A DNA stretch of 64,000 nt from JBCCOW01 sp039025855 (GTDB lineage Bacteria; Planctomycetota; Phycisphaerae; Phycisphaerales; Phycisphaeraceae), in the NCBI GenBank assembly GCA_039025855.1, contig JBCCNL010000001.1, forward strand, positions 62,001-126,000. Direction: 5' to 3'. The position numbers were made by a program, and so were the translations under genes. Position 1 is the first letter of the stretch. The number at the start of each line of letters is the position of its first letter. Under the pieces are notes generated by a model, which saw only the letters and a program-made list of their open reading frames with translations, had not been told where the DNA came from and did no database searches. Of the stretch, positions 1-8,031 are shown piece after piece.

Positions 1-369
1 ATGTGGGCCATCCTCGCCGACGCCGCGCAGCAGAAAGGCCACGACGCGGTGCCCGAGGCATGGCGGACCGCCCACATCACCGACACCCGGACGGAAGAGC
101 TCGCCCCGAACGTCCTCCTTTCGCGACGCAGCCACGACGCCGATGGCCGGCATGCTTTGCTGCTGCTCAACCGCGATAGCTTCGATAAGACCATTCAGCT
201 CCGCATCGCGCTCGACGGCGGGACCTACCACGTCACCGCGCCGGTCGGGGTGGGGGATGCTGACGCGGCCGCCCTACCCTCAAGCATCTCCGCCGAGCAG
301 CTCGCCACCGACGGGCTGACCTTCACGCTCAAAGCGGACGCACCCGCGGTCATCCTGCTCGAGCGTTAA
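1..369 (+). CDS. C-terminal end of a glycoside-hydrolase-like protein (5' end outside window)
   Basis: The frame is open from the first base of the window to a stop at 367-369, so the real start probably lies to the left and only the last ~122 residues are seen. The visible part has an alternating beta-strand pattern (ALLLLNRDS, TYHVTAPVG, LTFTLKADAPAVILLE) ending in a strand rich in V, I and L. This resembles the small C-terminal beta-sandwich that closes many TIM-barrel glycosidases. It sits 40 bp upstream of a GH27-type glycosidase on the same strand, which favours a two-gene carbohydrate operon. The exact family cannot be named from this fragment. Confidence 0.5.
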   Translation: MWAILADAAQQKGHDAVPEAWRTAHITDTRTEELAPNVLLSRRSHDADGRHALLLLNRDSFDKTIQLRIALDGGTYHVTAPVGVGDADAAALPSSISAEQLATDGLTFTLKADAPAVILLER

Positions 370-409
370 GCCGTCGGCCTCCCCACATTCGCCCCCGCAG
401 AAAATCAAG

Positions 410-1729
410 ATGCCCCCGACCGCCAAACGCCAACGCCTCGCCCAACCACCGATGGGCTGGAACAGCTTCGACGCCTACGGTTGCAGTGCCGACGACCGCG
501 TCGTCCGCGAAAACCTCGACGCCTTCGCCCGGCTACTCCGCCCCGCCGGCTACGAGTACTTCGTCATCGATAACGGTTGGTTCGGCGAGTACCGTATCGT
601 CGAAGGTGAACGCTTCACCCGCGAACTCCACGCCAACGACATCCGCATCGATGACTACGGCCGGCTGCTGCCGTCACACGTCTCGTTCCCCGATGGGTTC
701 TCGCCACTCATCCAGCAGGCTAGCACGCTCGGCATCAAGCTCGGGCTCCACCTCATGCGCGGCATCCCCCGCAAGGCCGTGGAACTCAACCTTCCGATCG
801 AAGGCACCGACGCCCACGCCGCCGACATCGCCGACCTTGCCGACACCTGTCCGTGGTGCGACTACATGTTCGGAGTCAACACGGACCACCCCGCCGCGCA
901 GGCCTACTACGACTCTGTGTTCCGGCTCTTTGCGTCTTGGGGGATCGACTTTGTCAAGGTCGATGACATCATCCACAAGCCGCGCGAGATCGAAGCCGTC
1001 GCCGGTGCCATCGAACACTGCGGCCGCGACCTGGTGCTCAGCCTCTCGCCCGGCGGACAGATGGACCCGCAGCTCTTGCCTGTCTACCAACGTGCGGACA
1101 TGTTCCGAATCACGAAGGACATCTGGGACCGCCGAGCCGACCTCGACCGCGGCTTCGAACGCTGGGAAGCCGTCCAGGACTTGCCTCTCGACGGGCTCTG
1201 GCCCGACCTGGACATGATCCCCTTCGGCAAGCTGATGAAGTGGAACCCGCCCGGCGAAGACCGTGAGAACTGTGACCTGCTCGCCGGTGTCGGCTTCGAA
1301 CGTGATGACCGCTTCACCCCCGCCCAGCGCCGCACCTTCCTCGCCCAGCGCGCGCTGGCCGCCTCACCCCTCTTCGTCGGCGGCGACCTTGTCGATATGA
1401 CCGACGAGATAGCCGCCCTACTGACGAACCCATGCATGCTGGCGTGCAACCAGAACGGCGTGGTCGGCGGCCTGCAGCTCCGCCAACCACCCATTGATGT
1501 CTGGCTCTGCCCACACCGCAGCTCCCCCGACGAGTGGTGGCTCGGTATCTTCAACCGCAGTGAAAAGGCTTGGCAGGGCGAGTTCACCTGGCCGCAGCTC
1601 ACCGGCTTCCCGTCACCCGCCGCCGTGCGAGACGTCTGGTCCGGCCAGACGCTTGAAGTCGCGTCAGACTTACCGGCCCAGCTCGGAGCGGACGACGTGC
1701 TGTTTCTCCATTGCCACGCAGGCCCATAA
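410..1729 (+). CDS. GH27-type alpha-galactosidase / beta-L-arabinopyranosidase
   Basis: This is a 439-residue TIM-barrel glycosidase. The start motif PPMGWNSFDAYG near residue 13 is the GH27/GH36 clan signature. FVKVDDI places the nucleophile at Asp185 (possibly Asp186), and FRITKDIWD further on carries the likely acid/base Asp. The barrel is followed by a C-terminal beta-sandwich from about residue 340. There is no signal peptide, so it should act in the cytoplasm on imported oligosaccharides. GH27 enzymes remove alpha-D-galactose, and some remove the stereochemically similar beta-L-arabinopyranose. The L-arabinose operon a few kb away makes the second specificity worth considering, but sequence alone does not decide it. 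Confidence 0.8.
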   Translation: MPPTAKRQRLAQPPMGWNSFDAYGCSADDRVVRENLDAFARLLRPAGYEYFVIDNGWFGEYRIVEGERFTRELHANDIRIDDYGRLLPSHVSFPDGFSPLIQQASTLGIKLGLHLMRGIPRKAVELNLPIEGTDAHAADIADLADTCPWCDYMFGVNTDHPAAQAYYDSVFRLFASWGIDFVKVDDIIHKPREIEAVAGAIEHCGRDLVLSLSPGGQMDPQLLPVYQRADMFRITKDIWDRRADLDRGFERWEAVQDLPLDGLWPDLDMIPFGKLMKWNPPGEDRENCDLLAGVGFERDDRFTPAQRRTFLAQRALAASPLFVGGDLVDMTDEIAALLTNPCMLACNQNGVVGGLQLRQPPIDVWLCPHRSSPDEWWLGIFNRSEKAWQGEFTWPQLTGFPSPAAVRDVWSGQTLEVASDLPAQLGADDVLFLHCHAGP

Positions 1730-1779
1730 AGCCGCTCCGGACGGCCCGCTCCCTTGGCCTCCATCTCTGGCCAACCGAG

Positions 1780-2538
1780 CTACCGCCTCGACGCGGTGAC
1801 CTCGAACGTGTCAAAGGCGATGTGGCGGGTGCGCTTGTCGATGTACAGACCAAACGCCGTGACAATTCCAACCGGCAGATCAACACTCGTGGCCGACGTA
1901 TCGAACGCCAACGCCCGCGTCGGCACGAACTCCAGTGGCAACCACGACGCGCTGGCCACGGCCAGCGACATCGCCTGAGCGCTCGCATTCATGTTGTAAA
2001 CACCGAAGGGCCCGTCGGTCGCGAAGGCTTGGCTCGACACATACCAGTCGGTCCCGACTCGGACCGCGACCCGGAACTCGGACGGCTTTGCAGTCGGCTC
2101 ACGGGTCTCGGCGTCACGGTCGTTGTCGGCCTGTCGCCACGCAAACCCCGTCACGTCCCATTGCGTTCGGTCGATCTCGAACTCCTGGGTCCAGAACAAG
2201 TGCGGCCCCGTCCAGTCGTAGCCGTGCAGCACGTAGCCGTCACGGGTCGGGGCGTTGGACTCAGCAGACGCGTTGATAGCCGGCAAGTCCTGCGGGCTTC
2301 CGCCGTTGGCGTGGTTGCTGTTAAAGGCAGCCCTGTCACCACTCATCGCCTTGGACTGCCAGTTGAGGTTCCAGCCATCACCGAGCAGCCGTGCGTCGTC
2401 TGGCCCATCGGCGTTGGCGGCCCGCGGAAACGTCTCCCGATAGACAACCTCGCCCGCAGAGGTGTTGGGCCAAACGGCCGTGGTCAGAGCCAACGCGCTA
2501 ACAGGGATCAAGAGCGAACGGATCGATCGGTGGTGCAT
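1780..2538 (-). CDS. Secreted YRETFP-family protein, copy A
   Basis: This is a 252-residue exported protein of a family I do not recognise. A signal peptide (basic HHRSIRS, hydrophobic LLIPVSALALTTAV) ends near TSA/GE, just before the mature start EVVYRETFP. The rest looks like a beta-rich, possibly concanavalin-like domain. It is a clear paralogue of the protein at 14603-15385: both share YRETFP, GASPQD or GGSPQD, WYVSSQAF/WYASRQTF, WLPLEFVP/WLPLGFTP and a final AFDTFEV/AFDTFTV strand. It lies just downstream of a pseudopilin gene (gap 46 bp) and a GntR/LacI-type regulator, so it is probably the last gene of that operon. The ATG at 2538 was preferred to an in-frame TTG at 2553. No PEP-CTERM tail is present. 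Confidence 0.7.
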   Translation of the reverse strand: MHHRSIRSLLIPVSALALTTAVWPNTSAGEVVYRETFPRAANADGPDDARLLGDGWNLNWQSKAMSGDRAAFNSNHANGGSPQDLPAINASAESNAPTRDGYVLHGYDWTGPHLFWTQEFEIDRTQWDVTGFAWRQADNDRDAETREPTAKPSEFRVAVRVGTDWYVSSQAFATDGPFGVYNMNASAQAMSLAVASASWLPLEFVPTRALAFDTSATSVDLPVGIVTAFGLYIDKRTRHIAFDTFEVTASRR

Positions 2539-2584
2539 GATGAGACTGCCCAAAAGGGAACGGGGGTATTCGCCTCAAACGGGA

Positions 2585-3403
2585 TTACCGCGAGGCGACG
2601 ATGAAGAAGTTCATCTCGGTACTGGGGTTGGGTGAGTTGCTTGCGTGGCCATCCGCCCAGAGGAAGTTCGCCGACACGTCGCCGTGATGCCGGAAACGCG
2701 GACGCTGCCAACCCGGATCGAACTGCACGGCGGGGTCTTCGTTGACCGTAAAGACCGGGTCTTTACGCTGATTGATAAACGCGGGCAGGTCCCACTCGTC
2801 GTCGCGGAGACTCGGCGTGAAGTCGAGGTATCCGTTACCCGCCGAGTTCTCGATCTGCGTCGCCACAGGTGAGGCCTCGCCGTTGTCCTGCCGCTGGGCG
2901 CCGTCCATCACGAGCACGGCTTCGGAGGGCTGGAGCAGATTGATGGTCTGGTACGGCGTCTTGTCGGTGCCCGCCGGGGTGTCGGCCATGGGATCCGGAG
3001 CGCCAAAGATGGGCATCACTGCAGGATTGCTTGAGTAATGAGATCGCCCGCCTGGGTGCTGCGCCGACGGGCAGAGGTGCATGTCGTTCTCGGGACCAAA
3101 AGTCGCACGTGAATCGCCATCGACATAGGCCGCGGTGAGCGTAGGCCAGTCCGTACCGCCGGCGCCGAAAACGGCGCCATACGGGAACCAGTCATCGAAC
3201 TCTTGGGTGTAGGCGGCCAGGGCGATACCGTTCTGCCGCATGTTGGACCCGCAGGTGGCGGCGCGCGCCGCCTCGCGAGCGGAGCCGAGCGCGGGCAGCA
3301 GGATCGCGATCAGTAGGGCGATGATTGAGATGACGACGAGCAGTTCGATCAGGGTAAAGCCGGCAGTTTTTCGTGGGGCATGGCGCGTCGGGTGATGAAT
3401 CAT
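2585..3403 (-). CDS. Type IV pseudopilin-like protein with H-x9-DG C-terminus
   Basis: The protein has 272 residues. It begins with a basic leader followed by GFTLIELLVVISIIALLIAI, a perfect prepilin-peptidase site (G/FTLIE) and transmembrane helix. A planctomycete-type globular domain follows, ending with RHHGDVSANFLWADGHASN, the H-x9-DG signature. Such proteins are assembled in, or processed by, a type II secretion/type IV pilus-like machine, which is not encoded here. The ATG at 3403 has an upstream AAAGGTCTC Shine-Dalgarno; an ATG further upstream is a less likely start. The gene lies 61 bp after a GntR/LacI-type regulator and just before the YRETFP protein, so the three form one apparent unit. 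Confidence 0.85.
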   Translation of the reverse strand: MIHHPTRHAPRKTAGFTLIELLVVISIIALLIAILLPALGSAREAARAATCGSNMRQNGIALAAYTQEFDDWFPYGAVFGAGGTDWPTLTAAYVDGDSRATFGPENDMHLCPSAQHPGGRSHYSSNPAVMPIFGAPDPMADTPAGTDKTPYQTINLLQPSEAVLVMDGAQRQDNGEASPVATQIENSAGNGYLDFTPSLRDDEWDLPAFINQRKDPVFTVNEDPAVQFDPGWQRPRFRHHGDVSANFLWADGHASNSPNPSTEMNFFIVASR

Positions 3404-3464
3404 GGAGAGACCTTTCAGAGCAGAAATGAATCGCAGGATGGCGGCCAAAACGCCACGTGATCAC

Positions 3465-4673
3465 CTAGGGCTTCGGCTTCGAAACGCTGTGCCCGTCGTG
3501 GAAGTTGAAGTCCAGGATCGCTGACTCCGGCAATGTCTCGCCACGCGCTGCGCGCGTCGACCAGTCCGCTAAGGTTCGGCCCATCTCTTCCAGAGGAAGC
3601 TGAATCGACGTGATCGACCGGCCGAACCAGGCGTCCACCAGCGGGTTCTGGTCAAAGGACACTACAGACAGGTCATCGGGGATCACGAGCCCGAGCTCCG
3701 CCACCGCAAGACTCAAGAGCCGGCTCAGCGGTGAGCTTCCACAAAGGATCGCCGTTGGTTTGGCACGCAAAAGGTAGGCTTTAAGCCGCTCGATCTCGTC
3801 TCGTACGGCCGGGGTCTCGACGTGGCCCGGATCGCTGTCGTCGGCGGCGATCCAGTGCACCATCTCGTTACCGAGCCCGGTACGGTCGGTCTGCAGACCG
3901 GACATAAACGCACGGAGTCTCTCCACGACCCAGGGCAGGCCCTGATCACGCATCAACAGCCCGATGCGGTGGTGACCGGCTTGTTGAAGATGCTCGAGGG
4001 CGAGTTCAGCCCCCTGCCCGTTGTTGGCCATGATGCAGGGTGCGTCGTTCCAGACGTACTGCCTCCCTACGCGGACTACCGGGATACTCAAAGCCGAGAG
4101 CTCGCGCGTCAACAGGCCCGGGCGGTCACCGAAAGACAGAATGGAAACCACATCGGGTCGGCTCCTCGAAAGCCGGCGGACGAAGGTCTCGACGTCGCAC
4201 TCACGCTGACCGACCAACTCGCATCGAACCCCGAACCGGTCCGCAACCGACTCGATTCCGCCCAGCAGTCCCGGGATGAACCAGTCGCGTGAAAGGTCGG
4301 CGATGTTGTTGATCAGAATCGCCAAACGGGTCACGTCGCGACGCAGCGGGTTGGCTGATGCATGGCCAAGCTCAGCACTTGGGCCCACAAACGTACCCCG
4401 CCCAGGCTCCCGGATCAGCCATCCCTCTCGCTGCAGCTGGCTGAGCGCACGCCAAACCGTCGAACGGCTGAGCTGGGTCACTTCCGCCACTTCAGGATCG
4501 GTCGGAAACGCTGTTCCAGGCTCGACTTGAGCGTTCTGTAGGTAAGTCCGAATGCCGGCCTGAAGGATGTTGACCGCCCCTTTCGCGGGGAACGGGGTCA
4601 GCCGAAGCACCTCAAGAATCTCAGCGGTGTCAGCGGCCTTCGAGGGGCTTAGAAATGACTTCTTTTCAGACAT
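3465..4673 (-). CDS. GntR-HTH / LacI-effector-domain transcriptional regulator (AraR-like)
   Basis: This 402-residue hybrid regulator has an N-terminal winged helix (about residues 35-100) with the GntR signature TDPEVAEVTQLSRSTVWRAL and GWLIREPGRGTFVG. A periplasmic-binding-protein fold follows (RLAILINNI, HHRIGLLMRDQ, DDLSVVSFDQNPLVDAWFG), as in LacI proteins. AraR of Bacillus has this architecture and binds L-arabinose. The gene is on the same strand as, and downstream of, the ara operon, but an IS remnant and about 1.1 kb separate them. It directly precedes the pseudopilin and YRETFP genes and more probably regulates those. Which sugar it senses is unknown. Confidence 0.85.
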   Translation of the reverse strand: MSEKKSFLSPSKAADTAEILEVLRLTPFPAKGAVNILQAGIRTYLQNAQVEPGTAFPTDPEVAEVTQLSRSTVWRALSQLQREGWLIREPGRGTFVGPSAELGHASANPLRRDVTRLAILINNIADLSRDWFIPGLLGGIESVADRFGVRCELVGQRECDVETFVRRLSRSRPDVVSILSFGDRPGLLTRELSALSIPVVRVGRQYVWNDAPCIMANNGQGAELALEHLQQAGHHRIGLLMRDQGLPWVVERLRAFMSGLQTDRTGLGNEMVHWIAADDSDPGHVETPAVRDEIERLKAYLLRAKPTAILCGSSPLSRLLSLAVAELGLVIPDDLSVVSFDQNPLVDAWFGRSITSIQLPLEEMGRTLADWSTRAARGETLPESAILDFNFHDGHSVSKPKP

Positions 4674-5047
4674 TTGAATAGTTTATATCTGTTGGCGAGG
4701 TATGGCAAGTAAAGCAGCCTCGAAATAAAACCTTTCCCTTTTAGGATCTGACGCACGTGCGTCTTACCCGCCAGGTACAGCACCTTGGGCAGTTCACCGA
4801 CAATCCAAAGATCAACCCATCCCAGATTCTCTTTCACAATCTCACGATCAGGTCTCTCAGGCACTCCCCGATCCCTCGCGGACGTCCGACTCGCCCCGGC
4901 CTGCGCCCTTCTTACCGCTCCTTCACGCAACGCTGAACGACTCACCAGGAGTGAACTGCGAAAACCGGCCTCATTCAGCTCGACGGGATCAAGTTCCCCT
5001 GTTCCGAAAACCGAATTCCGGCCATTTGGTCCACATCCGATTAACAA
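4674..5047. other. Gene-free stretch upstream of the regulator, before the IS remnant
   Basis: No convincing gene lies in these 374 bases. On the minus strand the first ~50 bases upstream of the regulator are AT-rich, with a TATAAA-like box near 4685, and may hold its promoter. The rest has no recognisable repeat or protein similarity and may include the decayed left part of the adjacent IS5-type element. Confidence 0.5.
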
Positions 5048-5672
5048 GTGCTGTTCCGATACCCACCCCGCTCAAGACGCTCGCGGTGCTTAGACGGGGC
5101 TGACCTGCGTCGGCTGCGGCGTGAGCTCGGCGGCCGAGAGCCGGAGCCCACCGCTACCTTCCTCGACGGCTGCACCCTCCGCAGCACGCCCGAGAACGGC
5201 AGCCGAGCTGACTCCGGCGGGCACAAACGCAAAAACGGGAGCAAGCTGCATCTCGCCGTCGATACCCTCGGCCACCTACTGGCGTTGACCGTCACGCCCG
5301 CCGACGAGGACGACCGCAGGCAGGTCGGCGAGCTGGCCCAGCAAAGTTCACGAAGCCATCGATGAACACGTCGAATTAGCCTATGTCGATCAGGGCTGTA
5401 CTGGCGAGAAGGCCGCAGACGCCGCCGAAGCACACGAGATCCAGCTGGAGGTGGTCAAGCTCCCGCGGGCCAAGCGGGGCTTCGTGCTGCTGCCAAGGCG
5501 GTGGATGGTCGAACTCAGCTTCGCCTGGGCCAGCCGCTTCCGCCGACTGGTCAAAGACTACGAACGCCTGCCTCGCACGCTGGAGGGCCTATATGTCCTC
5601 GCGTTCATCATCGTGATGCTCGCTCAACTCGCCCAAGCCACACAACAAAGTGCATAACAGGCTCTAGGCCAG
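5048..5672 (+). pseudogene. Degenerate IS5-family transposase remnant
   Basis: Two frames together encode one DDE transposase of the IS5 family. The first (5048-5365) contains PTATFLDG, LHLAVDTLGHLLALTVTPAD and DRRQV; the second continues as VHEAIDEH, LAYVDQGCTGEKAADAAEAH, GFVLLPRRW, FAWASRFRRL and DYERLPRTLEGLY up to the stop at 5657. The join needs one extra base near 5343, i.e. a +1 frameshift. The catalytic triad can still be traced (FLDG, YVDQ, the Glu in MVELSFAW). The normal N-terminal third is missing, so the element is truncated on the left. Bases 5656-5672 (tgcataacaggctctag) look like an IS5-type right end; no matching left inverted repeat was found. It lies between the ara operon and the next regulator. 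Confidence 0.75.
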
Positions 5673-5812
5673 GATGGGATTCAAAAAGGCCTTGGCAGCC
5701 AGAGACCGATCGGCGTAGCCCGAAGAACACTCGGCCGAGTGCCGACACCACATCCCGGTCCGCGATGCTAAGGGCAAAGCTTGAGAAGAGGCGAGCGCCG
5801 CAGCCACCGCGT

Positions 5813-7309
5813 TCACCCCCAGCCGCGATCGCCCGACGCGAGTTCTCGACGGAACGCACCCAGCCGCGTCGCTTCATCAATAACCACGCACTCGATCCCA
5901 ACCATCTCGGCAAAGTCTTCCAACGGCTCGGTGTCGATGGCCAAGGTGTACGCGGTGTGGTGTGCACCGCCGGCGTAGATCCACGCGGCGGCGGCTGTCT
6001 TGAGATCGGGCTGAGGTCGCCACATCGCCCGGGCGACCGGAAGCTTGGGCAGGTCTTCATCCGATCGGATCGCTTGGACCGGGTTGACCAGCAGTCGGAA
6101 GCGATCGCCCAGATCGACGACCGATGCATTGAGGGCGTCGCCGTCGGCACCATCGAATACAAGCCGGGCCGGGTCTTGCTTGCCGCCGATCCCCAGCGGG
6201 TGCACCTCAAGACTGGGCTTACTTCCGGGGGCCGCGATCGACGGGCAGACTTCGAGCATGTGGGCTCCGAGCACCGCCGGTCCGGCGGGGTGAAGGTGAT
6301 ACGTGTAGTCCTCCATGAAACTGGTGCCACCGGGCAGACCATGACCCATGACTTTCATGGCGCGCAATAGAGCAGCGGTCTTCCAGTCGCCCTCAGCCCC
6401 GAAGCCAAAGCCGTCAGCCATGAGCCGCTGGGCTGCAATGCCCGGCAGCTGACTGAGGCCATGCAGGTTCTCGAACGTATCGGTGAACGCGTCGGCTCCC
6501 ACCTCGTCCAACCAAGCACGCAACGCCAACTCGATCCGTGCTGCATCGCGGACCGACCCGTGCTTCGCCCCCCCAGGCTTGAGGTCGTCGGACATCGCGT
6601 AGGACGCCGCGTACGCCTCGCAGAGTGAACCCACCTCGGCATCGCTGAACGCCTCCAGATGCCGGGTGACATCGGCGAGCCCATAGCCATGCACCTCGTA
6701 CCCGAACACACGCTGGGCTTCGACCTTGTCGCCCTCGGTGACGGCGACCTGACGCATATTGTCACCCAGGCGAGCGACAGACAGCCGCCGTTGGTCCGCC
6801 AACGCCAGAGCCGCACGCGACCAGTTGTCCAAGCGTTGTTGAACATCACGATCCTCCCAGTGCCCGACGACCACTTTGCGACGCACGCGTAGACGGGCAC
6901 ACACGTGGCCGAACTCCCGTCCGCCATGGGCCGACTGGTGCAGGTTCATGAAGTCCATGTCGATCGTCGCGAAGGGCAGGTCTCGGCCGAACTGCGTGTG
7001 CAGGTGACACAGCGGTTTCTGCAGCGCCTCCAGCCCCGCGATCCACATCTTGGCCGGCGAGAACGTGTGCATCCACGCGATCAGCCCGACACACTTGGGG
7101 TCGGCGTTCGCCGCGTGACACAGCGCCGAGACCGCTTGCGGACCGGTCAGCACTGGCTTGAACACCACCCGCACGGCCGGGCGATCCGCAACATCTAAGG
7201 CCGCCGCGATCTGCCCGGCGTGCTCAGCGACCTGGCGCAACACCTCGTCGCCATAGAGATGCTGCGAGCCCGTGACCAACCAGACTTCATAAGACGAGAG
7301 ATCGATCAT
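5813..7309 (-). CDS. araA: L-arabinose isomerase
   Basis: It converts L-arabinose to L-ribulose, the first step of the isomerase pathway, in the cytoplasm. The 498-residue length is typical. The start YEVWLVTGSQHLYG is diagnostic. The Mn-binding and catalytic residues fall where expected: Glu306 in GFGAEGDWKTAA, Glu333 in FMEDYTYHL, His350 in LGAHMLEVCP and a later His in GGAHHTAY. The ATG at 7309 overlaps the araD stop by four bases (ATGA), indicating translational coupling. It is the last gene of the leftward GH4-araB-araD-araA operon. Confidence 0.96.
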   Translation of the reverse strand: MIDLSSYEVWLVTGSQHLYGDEVLRQVAEHAGQIAAALDVADRPAVRVVFKPVLTGPQAVSALCHAANADPKCVGLIAWMHTFSPAKMWIAGLEALQKPLCHLHTQFGRDLPFATIDMDFMNLHQSAHGGREFGHVCARLRVRRKVVVGHWEDRDVQQRLDNWSRAALALADQRRLSVARLGDNMRQVAVTEGDKVEAQRVFGYEVHGYGLADVTRHLEAFSDAEVGSLCEAYAASYAMSDDLKPGGAKHGSVRDAARIELALRAWLDEVGADAFTDTFENLHGLSQLPGIAAQRLMADGFGFGAEGDWKTAALLRAMKVMGHGLPGGTSFMEDYTYHLHPAGPAVLGAHMLEVCPSIAAPGSKPSLEVHPLGIGGKQDPARLVFDGADGDALNASVVDLGDRFRLLVNPVQAIRSDEDLPKLPVARAMWRPQPDLKTAAAAWIYAGGAHHTAYTLAIDTEPLEDFAEMVGIECVVIDEATRLGAFRRELASGDRGWG

Positions 7310-8031
7310 GCGTGCTGCCCTCCGGGCTGGCCGTAATACGCCGACGGCCCGTGCTTGCGCTGATGGTGCTTGTCCAGGACGTAGGCTTCGAGCGACGCGC
7401 TCTCGCGCGGGGTCCCGGTCACGGCGGCGGTGTCGAGTGCCATCGCCGCACACGCCTCCATCGCGACCGCGTTGTCCACCGAAGCCTCGACACCGACGCC
7501 CCAGGCGAACGGAGCATGGCCCGCCACCAGCACGCCCGGCGTCGTCGCCGGGTCCAGCCCTGGATCACCCTCGAACCGCTCCGCAATGACCCGGCCTGTA
7601 TTGAGCTCGTAGTCGTTGGCAACCTCTTCTGCCGTCAGCGGACGCGTGCACGGCACGGGCCCGGTGAAGTGATCGGCGTGCGTGGTCCCGAGGCAGGGGA
7701 TCTCCCGCCGGGCCTGCGCAAAGGCCGTCGCCTTCGGGCTGTGCGTGTGCGTCACGCCACCCGCCTGCGGGAACCGGCGGTACAGCTCGAGGTGGGTCGG
7801 TGTATCGCAGGACGGTCGGCCGTCGCTGTCCACCACCGCCCCCTCCATATCGACGAGCACCACCGCGCCGGGCGTGAGCCGGGCGTAGTCCACGCCGCTC
7901 GGCTTGATCGCGATCAGGCCGGCCTCGCGATCGATCCCGCTCACGTTGCCCCAAGTCAGAGTGACCAGGCGCTCCTCGACGAGCCGGCGGTTCGCGTCAC
8001 ACACGGCGGTACGCAAAGACTCGAGCTTCAT
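7306..8031 (-). CDS. araD: L-ribulose-5-phosphate 4-epimerase
   Basis: This class II aldolase-fold enzyme of 241 residues turns L-ribulose 5-phosphate into D-xylulose 5-phosphate. Visible motifs are LTWGNVSGID, IAIKPSGVDYARL, a zinc-site HTHS in GVTHTHSPKATAFAQ, and GTTHADHFTGPVPCTRPL. A later AGHAPFAWG supplies the third metal His. The ATG at 8031 overlaps the araB stop (ATGA), and its own stop overlaps the araA start in the same way. Gene order B-D-A differs from the enterobacterial B-A-D. Confidence 0.95.
   Translation of the reverse strand: MKLESLRTAVCDANRRLVEERLVTLTWGNVSGIDREAGLIAIKPSGVDYARLTPGAVVLVDMEGAVVDSDGRPSCDTPTHLELYRRFPQAGGVTHTHSPKATAFAQARREIPCLGTTHADHFTGPVPCTRPLTAEEVANDYELNTGRVIAERFEGDPGLDPATTPGVLVAGHAPFAWGVGVEASVDNAVAMEACAAMALDTAAVTGTPRESASLEAYVLDKHHQRKHGPSAYYGQPGGQHA

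Noticed and set aside
4649..5047. 132-codon minus-strand frame overlapping the regulator start
   Set aside because: No family similarity; it overlaps the regulator's own start and the IS-flanking sequence.
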